A stretch of DNA of 5,878 nt from an uncultured Clostridia bacterium (GTDB taxonomy: Bacteria > Bacillota > Clostridia > Christensenellales > Aristaeellaceae): NCBI GenBank assembly GCA_946615495.1, contig CAMOHY010000151.1:1-5878 (forward strand), given 5' to 3'. Below the pieces are notes generated by a model. The model was not told where the DNA came from and did not search any database. It was given only the letters and a program-made list of their open reading frames with translations. The position numbers and the translations under genes were made by a program. This document shows positions 1 to 5,783 of the stretch, one piece after another; positions within the stretch are counted from its first letter, which is position 1; each line of letters starts with the position of its first letter.

Positions 1-1
1 T

Positions 2-637
2 GATTTTTACCTTGGAGCCCACAAAGCTGAGCTTTTTGCGCACAAAGGACAGATACACTTCCAGGTTGCTCAGGTCCGCGTCGCTTTCGTAGCCCCACAC
101 CCGGTCGAAAATCGTATCCTTGGATAAGATTTGCCGGGGGTTGCGCAGCAGCATTTCCAGAATTTGATATTCCTTGGCTCCCAGCTTGACCGATTGGCCG
201 GTGGTTTTGGAAATCAGCTTGGCCTCCTGCTGGTTGAGGGAAATATCGCCGAAGGAAAGCTGCATCACCGGCGCGTCCTCCCGCCGCCGGGTAATGGCCC
301 GGAGGCAGGCGGTCAATTCCGCCATTTGGAAGGGCTTGGGCAAATAATAATCCGCCCCGCTCTCCAGCCCGCGCACCCGGTCCTCCAGGCCGGAACGGGC
401 GGTGAGCATGCAAACGGGGGTTTTAATGCCCTCCCGGCGCAGGGCGGAAAGCACCTGAAAGCCGTCCATCCCCGGCAGCATCACATCCAGAATGATCGCG
501 TCATAAATCCCGGCCAGGGCGTAATCCAGCCCATCCGTGCCTGTATATACGGGGTCCACCGAAAAATTTTCTTTCTTGAGCACCTGGCAAATGGCCGAGG
601 AAATGCCTTTTTCATCCTCTACCAGCAACACGCGCAT
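2..637 (-). CDS. OmpR/PhoB-family response regulator, 3' end cut by window edge
   Basis: Cytoplasmic two-component transcription factor, with 212 codons visible. The receiver domain spans about residues 1-115: the acidic pair is E7-D8 in VLLVEDE, the phospho-acceptor is D51 in IILDVMLPGMDG, the switch threonine is T79 in MLTAR, and the conserved lysine is K101 in LPKPF. A winged-helix DNA-binding domain follows from about residue 125, with the typical KEYQILEMLL and FDRVWGYES segments and an EVYLSFVRKKL recognition-helix region. The reading frame runs off the window after GSKVKI. Family members normally end about 10-20 residues later (TVRGVGY-type hairpin), so little is missing. I chose the ATG at 637 because AGGAGGG sits 6 nt upstream; the in-frame ATG at 643 abuts that site with no spacing. 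It is divergent from the serine hydrolase. Its histidine kinase would be expected just outside the window. The regulon is unknown, but it could control its own gene and the hydrolase. Confidence 0.93.
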   Translation of the reverse strand, partial: MRVLLVEDEKGISSAICQVLKKENFSVDPVYTGTDGLDYALAGIYDAIILDVMLPGMDGFQVLSALRREGIKTPVCMLTARSGLEDRVRGLESGADYYLPKPFQMAELTACLRAITRRREDAPVMQLSFGDISLNQQEAKLISKTTGQSVKLGAKEYQILEMLLRNPRQILSKDTIFDRVWGYESDADLSNLEVYLSFVRKKLSFVGSKVKI

Positions 638-643
638 GGCCAT

Positions 644-650
644 CCCTCCT
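644..650 (-). promoter_or_regulatory. Ribosome binding site of the response regulator
   Basis: AGGAGGG on the minus strand, 6 nt before the ATG at 637. It decides the start: the other in-frame ATG (643) touches the site directly and would be badly spaced. Confidence 0.75.
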
Positions 651-663
651 TCCGGAAACATGC

Positions 664-693
664 CTGTATTATTCTGCAAAGCGCTGCATGATT
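664..693. repeat. Three 10-bp direct repeats, candidate response-regulator site
   Basis: Three consecutive 10-mers begin CTGTA, CTGCA and CTGCA at 664, 674 and 684. The first (CTGTATTATT) and third (CTGCATGATT) agree at 8 of 10 positions; the middle one (CTGCAAAGCG) shares mainly the CTGYA head. A one-helical-turn direct-repeat layout is typical of OmpR/PhoB-family binding sites. The block lies between the divergent regulator and hydrolase genes, about 30 bp upstream of the hydrolase -35 box. The repeats are seen; the regulator that binds them is inferred. Chance occurrence is possible because the conserved core is only five bases. Confidence 0.35.
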
Positions 694-721
694 CCTCTTT
701 TCCGGGGTTTATTTTCCTTCG

Positions 722-751
722 TTGACGGGGAGCGGGCGAATGTGATATCAT
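722..751 (+). promoter_or_regulatory. Sigma-70/SigA-type promoter of the serine hydrolase
   Basis: The -35 box is TTGACG (722-727, 5 of 6 consensus), followed by an 18-bp spacer and the -10 box TATCAT (746-751, 5 of 6). A TGA immediately upstream of the -10 box (743-745) gives an extended -10 element. Transcription would start near 758, leaving a leader of only about 20 nt before the ATG at 778, just enough for the ribosome binding site. The promoter lies inside the longer open frame that begins at 688, which argues against that upstream start. Confidence 0.65.
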
Positions 752-760
752 TTTTCAGGA

Positions 761-768
761 AAAGGAGG
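761..768 (+). promoter_or_regulatory. Ribosome binding site of the serine hydrolase
   Basis: AAAGGAGG lies 9 nt before the ATG at 778, a near-perfect anti-16S match with normal spacing. It selects this ATG over the earlier in-frame ATG at 688, which has no comparable site. Confidence 0.8.
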
Positions 769-777
769 CGCGAAAAA

Positions 778-1839
778 ATGGAGAAAAGCACGCAAAGGCT
801 GCAGCAGGCTTTGCAGGACGTGGTGGAGCGCTATCATGCCGCGGGGTATTTTCCGGACGCGGCGGTGCGGGTGTTTGACAGGGAAAAGACGCTGGCCGTA
901 TGCTGCGCCGGCAGCGCGAAGGCGGATGACCTTTTTGACGTGGCCAGCCTGACCAAAATTGCCACCGCCACCCAGATTTTTCATTTGATCCAGCGGGGAA
1001 AAATCCGGCTGGAGGATGAAATCGGGGCTTATTTTCCGGAAATTTCCGATGACGGATATTTATCCCGCCGCTTTGCGGGCGTTACGGTGTACCGCCTGCT
1101 TACCCACACCTCCACCCTTGCGGCCTGGTATCCCTTTTATTCCCGCCGGGGAGAAGAATTTTTTTCCGTGCTCCAGTACGCGCTAAAGCATACCCAGCCC
1201 ACGGAGGGCGTGGTGTATTCCGATTTAAATTTCATGCTGCTGGGCAAGCTGCTGGAAAAAATTCAGGAGAAGCCCCTGGCCCGGTGCCTGCGGGAGGATT
1301 TGGCGGAGCCTTTGCGCCTGGGGAAAATGACCTACCACCCCGCGGCGGAGGAAAGCGTGATTCCCTCCTGCTATGGCAACCCCATTGAGGAGCGCATGTG
1401 CGCGGAGCGGGGCATTTCCTTTGACGGCTTCCGGCCCCAGGGCGTGCCGGTGCGGGGCACGGTGAACGATGGCAACAGCCACTATTACTTTGGGGACGAG
1501 GCGGGCCACGCGGGCATTTTCGCCACCGCGGAAGCGTATGAACGGCTGTGCCGGTACTATATGAACGCCCAGGATGAGCTGCTCCAAAGCGCCCAGCGGG
1601 AACAAAAAGCCGCCCCCGGCCGCGGCATGGGCTTTCAGACGGGGATGACGTATCCTCACGGCTGCGGCCACACCGGGTTTACGGGAACGGCGATCTTTTT
1701 TTCCAGGGCGTATAATGTGGGCGTGGTATCCTTTACCAACCGGCTGTATTTCCCGCAGGGAAACGGCCATGATCTCAGCGAGTTCCGCCGCGCCCTTCAC
1801 GAAGCCATGTTTGCGCTCTGCGCACAAAGCCCTCGTTGA
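778..1839 (+). CDS. Beta-lactamase-fold serine hydrolase, AmiE/YbbE-like (possible muropeptide amidase)
   Basis: A 353-residue protein of the beta-lactamase/penicillin-binding-protein (class C, Pfam Beta-lactamase) family. The three active-site motifs are in order: S57-L-T-K60 in FDVASLTKIA (nucleophile Ser57, Lys60), Y147-S-D149 in the YxN position, and H298-T-G300 in the KTG position. The GHAGIFATA segment and the HTGFTGT ending are typical of the group containing Bacillus subtilis AmiE (YbbE), which removes peptides from MurNAc. No signal peptide or membrane segment is visible (N-terminus MEKSTQRLQQ), so it is predicted cytoplasmic, unlike secreted AmiE. It is convergent with murQ, overlapping it by 65 bp. 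The murQ/anmK context supports a role in wall-fragment processing, but an esterase or another peptidase of the same fold cannot be excluded. Fold certain; substrate inferred. Confidence 0.88.
   Translation: MEKSTQRLQQALQDVVERYHAAGYFPDAAVRVFDREKTLAVCCAGSAKADDLFDVASLTKIATATQIFHLIQRGKIRLEDEIGAYFPEISDDGYLSRRFAGVTVYRLLTHTSTLAAWYPFYSRRGEEFFSVLQYALKHTQPTEGVVYSDLNFMLLGKLLEKIQEKPLARCLREDLAEPLRLGKMTYHPAAEESVIPSCYGNPIEERMCAERGISFDGFRPQGVPVRGTVNDGNSHYYFGDEAGHAGIFATAEAYERLCRYYMNAQDELLQSAQREQKAAPGRGMGFQTGMTYPHGCGHTGFTGTAIFFSRAYNVGVVSFTNRLYFPQGNGHDLSEFRRALHEAMFALCAQSPR
1604..1626 (-). terminator. Weak terminator-like hairpin for the anmK-murQ transcript
   Basis: On the minus strand GCCGC (1626-1622), an 8-nt loop and GCGGC (1613-1609) are followed directly by five U (1608-1604). 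It lies about 150 nt past the murQ stop, inside the oppositely oriented hydrolase gene. The stem is only 5 bp and codon constraints could create it, so this is a weak candidate. No better minus-strand terminator is visible nearer to murQ. Confidence 0.25.
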
Positions 1840-2698
1840 CGCGCAGCGCCTCCTGGGCCTGCTCCTTGGCGGCGCCGGTGGAGCGCATCACAATGGCGGT
1901 CTTTACGTCCCGGCCCGCGCTTTCCAGCAGGGCGTCGGCCTCGGCCTTGTCCTGAATATCCAGGGCCTTCTGCACGATGCGGATGGCCCGGTCCTGCAAT
2001 TTCTGGTTGGTGGGCTTCATATCCACCATCAGGTTGCCATACACCTTGCCCAGCTGCACCATGGTCAGGGTGGTGAGCATATTCAGGGCCATTTTGGTGG
2101 CCGTGCCCGCCCGCAGCCGGGTGGAGCCGGACAAAATTTCCGCCCCGGTGGGCATTTCAATGGCAATCTGCGCGTGCTGGGACTGGATGGCCCCCCTGTT
2201 GCAGGACAGGCCGATGGTCAGCGCGCCCAGGGACCGGGCATAGTCCAGCCCGCCCACGCAATAGGGGGCGTAGCCGCTGGCGCTGATGCCAACCAAACAG
2301 TCCTTTTCATTCAAGCCGATTTCCTTGAGCGCTTCCACCGCCAATTCCGGCTTATCCTCCGCCCGCTCCACGGCGTGGCGCAGGGCGTAGTCGCCCCCGG
2401 CGATCAGGCCCACCACCAGGCCTTCGTCGGTGCCAAAGGTGGGCGGGCATTCGGAAGCGTCCAGCACGCCCAGCCTGCCGCTGGTGCCCGCGCCAATATA
2501 AATGAGCCGTCCGCCCGCCTTGATGCGGGCGGCTATTTTTTCCACCGCCTCCGCAATCTGGGGCAGGGCCTGCTCTACCGCGTCCGCGGCCTGGCGGTCC
2601 ATTCTGTTCATCAGCGCCGCCGCCTCCAGGGGAGTGAGCATATCCAAATTCAGGCTTTCTTCATTGACCTGCTCTGTGGAAAGATTCTCAAATTTCAT
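1775..2698 (-). CDS. murQ: N-acetylmuramic acid 6-phosphate etherase
   Basis: Cleaves the D-lactyl ether of MurNAc-6-phosphate to GlcNAc-6-phosphate and D-lactate, in the cytoplasm; it is the step that joins wall recycling to amino-sugar metabolism. The protein has 307 residues (usual about 300). A SIS domain carries GAGTSGRLGVLDASECPPTFGT-like sequence with E83, and AED with E114; both positions coincide with the catalytic glutamates Glu83 and Glu114 of E. coli MurQ. The family signature STRLRAGTATKMALNML and a C-terminal UBA-like helical region (LLESAGRDVKTAIVM, then NEGFVRRA) are present. I chose the ATG at 2698 because GAGG lies 8 nt upstream and the family N-terminus (ENLSTEQVNE) begins there; the open frame continues 32 codons further into anmK. 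It follows anmK by 14 bp, so the two are probably co-transcribed. The 3' end overlaps the hydrolase gene. Confidence 0.97.
   Translation of the reverse strand: MKFENLSTEQVNEESLNLDMLTPLEAAALMNRMDRQAADAVEQALPQIAEAVEKIAARIKAGGRLIYIGAGTSGRLGVLDASECPPTFGTDEGLVVGLIAGGDYALRHAVERAEDKPELAVEALKEIGLNEKDCLVGISASGYAPYCVGGLDYARSLGALTIGLSCNRGAIQSQHAQIAIEMPTGAEILSGSTRLRAGTATKMALNMLTTLTMVQLGKVYGNLMVDMKPTNQKLQDRAIRIVQKALDIQDKAEADALLESAGRDVKTAIVMRSTGAAKEQAQEALRVNEGFVRRAQTWLREGRGGTR
2511..2541 (+). terminator. Plus-strand terminator-like hairpin inside murQ (antisense)
   Basis: CCGCCCGC (2511-2518), a 6-nt loop, and GCGGGCGG (2525-2532) form a perfect 8-bp GC stem, followed by CTA and six T (2536-2541). This has the shape of an intrinsic terminator for rightward transcripts. 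It lies antisense to the murQ codons for the segment around ARIKAGGRL. Rightward transcription from the hydrolase has no obvious terminator between 1839 and here. The shape is seen; the function is inferred, and part of the pattern follows from conserved murQ codons. Confidence 0.4.
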
Positions 2699-2712
2699 GT
2701 TCGTTTCCTCGT

Positions 2713-3894
2713 CTATATCGTAATTTTGCCCATCACCACGGGATGGCGCGCGCCGGTGACGGAGGGCACGTTGTTGCACACGCCGTGCACGCATTCATTA
2801 GCCAGGATGGCGAAGGCCACGGCCTCCTTGGCGTCGCTGTCATAGCCCAGGTCCTCGTTGACGAGCACCGGAATGTCCAGCGCATCCCTGAAAAACCGCA
2901 GCAGGGTAGGATTGCGGCTGCCGCCGCCGCCGATGATGAGCTCATCCGGCTTGGGAGCGCAGAAGCGCTCAATGGCTACGCGCACGCATTCGGCGGTAAA
3001 GCGGGTGGCGGTGGCCAGCAGGTCCCAATCCTTCACGTTCAGGGCGCGGGCCTGGGAAACGAGCCGGTCCGTGTATTCCTTGCCGTAGTATTCCCGGCCG
3101 GTGGTCTTGGGCGGCTTTTTTTGCAGGTAAGGGTCATTAAGCATCCAGGCAAGCAGCGCTTGGTCTGCTTGGCCCTGGGCCGCCAGCTTGCCGCCTTCAT
3201 CGTAGCGCAGGCGGCCCCCGGTCATCCGCTCGGTCAATTGGTCCATGACCATATTGCCGGGGCCGGTGTCGAAGGCGAAGGTGTCCTCCGGCGCGCCGCC
3301 TTGGGGCAGCACGGTGATATTTCCGATGCCGCCGATGTTTTGCAGGCCTCTGGATTTATCCTCCCGATGGTAGAGCAGGTATTCCGCATAGGGCACCAGC
3401 GGCGCGCCCAGGCCCCCCGCCGCCATGTCCCGCACCCGGAAATCGCTCACCGAAGGGCAGCCCAGCCCTTCCGAGATCACGGACGCTTCGCCCAATTGCA
3501 GGGTAGAAGAAAAGGCGCGGCCCAAATATTCTTCCGGCACGGGAATGTGGTACAGCGTTTGGCCGTGGCTGCCCACCAGGTCGACGTCCTGGGGCCTTAC
3601 GCCCGCCTTTTCGCATACGGCCCGGCAGGCGTCCAGCGATTTATAGCCCAGCCAGAAGGTGAAGCGGCACAAATCGGCGCTGCCGCCGGCCTTTCCTTCC
3701 GCCAGACGCAGGATTTCCCGCCGCTCCTCCTCTGCGTAGGGCAGGGAGACAAAGGCGAGCTGCTTTACCTGGGTCTGGGGCCCATGGCCGGTAATTTCCA
3801 CCAGCGCCGCGTCCAGGCCGTCGGCGGAGGTGCCGCTCATCAGCCCGATGACCAGCTTTTTTTCCTTGCTGAGCAGGTTCAGGATGGTGTTCAT
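2713..3894 (-). CDS. anmK: Anhydro-N-acetylmuramic acid kinase
   Basis: Hydrolyses the 1,6-anhydro ring of anhydro-MurNAc and phosphorylates the sugar with ATP, giving MurNAc-6-phosphate, the substrate of MurQ encoded next. The protein has 393 residues (E. coli enzyme about 369). Visible family motifs are GLMSGTSADGLD (residues 17-28, ATP phosphate binding), GSHGQTLYH (108-116), GGLGAPLVP (160-168), NIGGIGNIT (186-194), FDTGPGN with D209 in the region of the catalytic base, KTTGREYY, IGGGGSRNP, and the terminal PSVTGARHPVVMGKI. The ATG at 3894 is chosen because GAGG lies 6 nt upstream. The frame extends to a GTG at 3948, but that start lacks a ribosome binding site and the added residues do not look like the family. 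It probably heads the anmK-murQ transcript, 93 bp downstream of the permease genes. Substrate specificity rests on homology. Confidence 0.97.
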   Translation of the reverse strand: MNTILNLLSKEKKLVIGLMSGTSADGLDAALVEITGHGPQTQVKQLAFVSLPYAEEERREILRLAEGKAGGSADLCRFTFWLGYKSLDACRAVCEKAGVRPQDVDLVGSHGQTLYHIPVPEEYLGRAFSSTLQLGEASVISEGLGCPSVSDFRVRDMAAGGLGAPLVPYAEYLLYHREDKSRGLQNIGGIGNITVLPQGGAPEDTFAFDTGPGNMVMDQLTERMTGGRLRYDEGGKLAAQGQADQALLAWMLNDPYLQKKPPKTTGREYYGKEYTDRLVSQARALNVKDWDLLATATRFTAECVRVAIERFCAPKPDELIIGGGGSRNPTLLRFFRDALDIPVLVNEDLGYDSDAKEAVAFAILANECVHGVCNNVPSVTGARHPVVMGKITI

Positions 3895-3927
3895 TGTGCG
3901 CCTCGATTCTCGTTCAGTTTTTTCTTG

Positions 3928-3947
3928 ATTGTATTTAGCTGAATACA
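3928..3947 (-). promoter_or_regulatory. 18-bp imperfect palindrome overlapping a -10-like box upstream of anmK
   Basis: TGTATTTAGCTGAATACA (3930-3947) pairs at 8 of 9 half-site positions with no spacer. On the minus strand it overlaps TACAAT (3933-3928), a 5 of 6 match to the -10 consensus, placed about 34 nt before the anmK ATG. No convincing -35 box is seen 17-18 bp upstream (AACGCC-like). The layout would suit an operator for a repressor of the anmK-murQ unit. It does not match the CcpA cre consensus. The symmetry is seen; the promoter and operator roles are inferred. Confidence 0.4.
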
Positions 3948-3987
3948 CAGGGCGTTGCGGTTGGCCCGCGGGCCCTCGCTCAATTGC

Positions 3988-4803
3988 CTACCCCTTCACG
4001 CCGCCCAGGGCGATGCCCTCCACGAACTGCTTTTGCAGGAAGATATAGAGAATGAAGGGAAACAGGAAGGTGAGGGTGGCCCCGGCCATGACCATGCCGT
4101 AATTGGTGGTGGAATTGCTGGCCAGGGTGGACATGGTGACGGGCAGCACCCGCATTTCGGACCGGGTGTTGATGATGAGGGGCCAGAGGAAATTGTTCCA
4201 GGCCGCGTTGAAGGTGAAAATGGTGAGGGTGATGAGGGCGGGCTGCACCAGGGGCAGCACGATGGTGATAAACCGGCGCATTTCCCCGCAGCCGTCTATT
4301 TCCGCGGCCTCCAATAGCTCGTTGGGCACCGCCACCATGAACTGGCGCATCAGGAAAATGCCAAACGCGCCCACCATGGGCAGGATCAGGGCGGCGTAGG
4401 TGTTGGTCAGCCCCGCCCGGTTGAACATAACGAACATGGGAATCAAAATGACCTGGCCGGGAATCATCATGGTGGCCAGGTACCCCTGAAACAGCGCTTC
4501 TTTGCCCGGCACCGGCTTTTTTTCAAAGCCGTAGGCCGCCATGGCGGAGGCGATATCCACCAGCAGGCAGGAGCCCACCACGGTGATGACGCTGTTTTTC
4601 AGCGCCGTGCCGAAATCGCGCTTTACGATGGCGTACCAGTAATTGTACAGGCTGGGGCGCAGGTCCTTAAAGCGGATATACAGCGTTTCCGAATCCGTAA
4701 AGGAAACGGCCACCATATAGATGAGCGGCAGCAGGCACAGCACGGCAAACAGCGTGACCAGAACGACGCCGGTGACCACAAGGGGCGAAATCCGTTTTTT
4801 CAT
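3988..4803 (-). CDS. Sugar ABC transporter permease, CUT1 family (MalG/UgpE-like)
   Basis: One of two membrane subunits of a carbohydrate importer. The protein has 271 residues with about six hydrophobic segments (roughly residues 8-35, 66-93, 104-127, 136-156, 178-210 and 238-261). The EAA loop that docks on the ATPase is at 165-184 (EAAEIDG, ending in LP). The terminal GGVKG is characteristic of MalG-type subunits. The ATG at 4803 shares one base with the upstream gene's TGA; a GTG at 4806 (4-nt overlap) is equally possible. AAGGAG and GAAGG lie just upstream, within the previous gene, so the two permeases are translationally coupled. The CUT1 family imports oligosaccharides, glycerol phosphate and amino sugars. 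Sequence alone does not give the substrate; proximity to anmK-murQ suggests a MurNAc-containing fragment. Confidence 0.93.
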   Translation of the reverse strand: MKKRISPLVVTGVVLVTLFAVLCLLPLIYMVAVSFTDSETLYIRFKDLRPSLYNYWYAIVKRDFGTALKNSVITVVGSCLLVDIASAMAAYGFEKKPVPGKEALFQGYLATMMIPGQVILIPMFVMFNRAGLTNTYAALILPMVGAFGIFLMRQFMVAVPNELLEAAEIDGCGEMRRFITIVLPLVQPALITLTIFTFNAAWNNFLWPLIINTRSEMRVLPVTMSTLASNSTTNYGMVMAGATLTFLFPFILYIFLQKQFVEGIALGGVKG

Positions 4804-5711
4804 CACGCATCCTTCTCCTTGAAAAACAGCGTTTGAATTAAGTGAATGAACAAAATCACGATGAGCAAACAGATGGCCACGGCGCTGGCGTAGCCGTAAT
4901 TCTTATCCTGGAAGGCGAAGGTGTAAATGACGTAGGCCACCGTGTAGGTGGAGCGGCCGGGGCCGCCGCCCGTCATTTTGTACACCAGGTCAAACACCTG
5001 GAAGGAACCGATGATGCCCAGGGTGACGATCATATAGGTAATGGGCTTTAAAATGGGCAGAGTGATGTACCAGAAGCGCTGGATGGCGGTGGCGCCGTCC
5101 ACGATGGCGGCCTCCCGCACGTCGGAGGGCACGTTCATCACCCCGGCGTAATAAATGACCATGTAGTAGCCGGTGTTTTTCCAAATGGCCACCACGGCCA
5201 CACTGGGCAGGGCGGAGGCCTTTTTGCCCAGAAAATTGACGGAATCAAAGCCCAGAGCATTCAAAAATTGATTGATGAGCCCGCCTTTGGGCTGGTACAT
5301 GATGTTCCACACCGTGGCGGAGGCGATCAGGGAAACGATGACGGGAATGAAGATGACGCTGCGCATGAGAGAGCCGTAGCGGTTCTTCAAATGCTCCGCG
5401 ATAAACGCGGCGATGAGCAGGGAAAGCACCGTCTGCACGGGCACGGTAATGAGCACATAGCGCACCGTGTTGCTCAAGGATTCCGTGAGCACCCGGTTAT
5501 TGAACAGCTTGGCGTAGTTTTCCAGCCCGATCCAAACCGGCGGCGACGCCATGTTGTACTTGGTGAAAGAAAAATAAATGGAAAGAAAAATGGGGATCAC
5601 ATTGAAAATCGCCATCAAAATAAAGCTGGGCGCGATGTACGCCGCGCCGATGACGGCCTGCCTGCGGCGGCGGGGAGACCAACGGGGCTTTTTTGCCGTG
5701 GCGATGCTCAT
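4803..5711 (-). CDS. Sugar ABC transporter permease, CUT1 family (MalF/UgpA-like)
   Basis: Partner membrane subunit of the importer, 302 residues. A basic cytoplasmic N-terminus (RWSPRRRRQ) is followed by a first membrane helix containing the YIAPSFILM start common to UgpA-type proteins. Further hydrophobic segments lie near 84-106, 118-139, 168-192, 222-245 and 273-297. The EAA loop is at 200-219 (EAAIVDGA, ending in LP), and GGGPGRSTYT follows as in MalF/UgpA relatives. I chose the ATG at 5711, about 10 nt after AAGGAGGTGG; the GTG at 5723 lies inside that ribosome binding site and is unlikely to be used. It forms a heterodimer with the next gene product. No ATPase gene lies in the window; many CUT1 systems of Bacillota borrow a shared MsmX-type ATPase. 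Confidence 0.93.
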   Translation of the reverse strand: MSIATAKKPRWSPRRRRQAVIGAAYIAPSFILMAIFNVIPIFLSIYFSFTKYNMASPPVWIGLENYAKLFNNRVLTESLSNTVRYVLITVPVQTVLSLLIAAFIAEHLKNRYGSLMRSVIFIPVIVSLIASATVWNIMYQPKGGLINQFLNALGFDSVNFLGKKASALPSVAVVAIWKNTGYYMVIYYAGVMNVPSDVREAAIVDGATAIQRFWYITLPILKPITYMIVTLGIIGSFQVFDLVYKMTGGGPGRSTYTVAYVIYTFAFQDKNYGYASAVAICLLIVILFIHLIQTLFFKEKDA

Positions 5712-5720
5712 AGGGGCGGC

Positions 5721-5729
5721 CACCTCCTT
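5721..5729 (-). promoter_or_regulatory. Ribosome binding site of the first permease gene
   Basis: AAGGAGGTG on the minus strand is a full anti-16S match and ends about 9 nt before the ATG at 5711. Because the in-frame GTG at 5723 is part of this site, it decides the start in favour of 5711. Confidence 0.75.
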
Positions 5730-5730
5730 G

Positions 5731-5771
5731 GGAAATAAAGGGGCTCCGGACGGCTGTGCCGCCGGAGCCCC
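5731..5771 (-). terminator. Terminator or attenuator hairpin between binding-protein and permease genes
   Basis: GGGGCTCCGG at 5740-5749 pairs perfectly with CCGGAGCCCC at 5762-5771. The inner CGGC (5751-5754) and GCCG (5758-5761) extend this to about 14 bp with a single bulged base and a 3-nt TGT loop. Read on the minus strand the stem is followed by a U-rich tail (CTTTATTT). It starts about 13 nt after the binding-protein stop and ends before the permease ribosome binding site. In such operons a hairpin here commonly stops most transcripts or protects the 3' end of the abundant binding-protein mRNA, letting less read-through reach the permeases. Confidence 0.75.
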
Positions 5772-5783
5772 GTACGAGGATGC

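Noticed and set aside
131..691. Open frame of 186 codons on the plus strand opposite the response regulator
   Set aside because: It is the shadow of the regulator, whose receiver and winged-helix motifs are unambiguous on the minus strand.
688..777. 30-codon N-terminal extension of the serine hydrolase from the ATG at 688
   Set aside because: The extension contains the promoter and ribosome binding site; the ATG at 778 has AAAGGAGG at correct spacing.
1715..2845. Open frame of 376 codons on the plus strand opposite murQ
   Set aside because: No family motif, a low-complexity Gly/Ala/His/Gln composition, and a start inside the hydrolase gene; the murQ frame on the other strand carries every catalytic motif.
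3085..3121. GC-rich stretch followed by T7 on the plus strand within anmK
   Set aside because: No stable stem precedes the T-run, and it is explained by Lys-Lys-Pro-Pro-Lys codons on the minus strand.
2743..3942. Open frame of 399 codons on the plus strand opposite anmK
   Set aside because: It mirrors anmK almost exactly, has no recognisable domain or ribosome binding site, and its His/Gln/Gly/Ala-rich composition is typical of the antisense frame of a GC-rich gene.
3895..3948. Upstream GTG start adding 18 residues to AnmK
   Set aside because: No ribosome binding site before 3948, and the added residues cover the palindrome and -10-like box; the ATG at 3894 has GAGG 6 nt upstream.
3963..3974. 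Perfect 12-bp palindrome GGCCCGCGGGCC between the permease and anmK genes
   Set aside because: As a hairpin it has only a 4-bp stem with a 4-nt loop and no U-tract on either strand, so it does not make a credible terminator. High GC makes such palindromes likely by chance.
4504..4528. GC-rich stretch followed by T7 on the plus strand within the second permease gene
   Set aside because: The potential stem is only about 3 bp and the T-run comes from the Glu-Lys-Lys codons of the permease.
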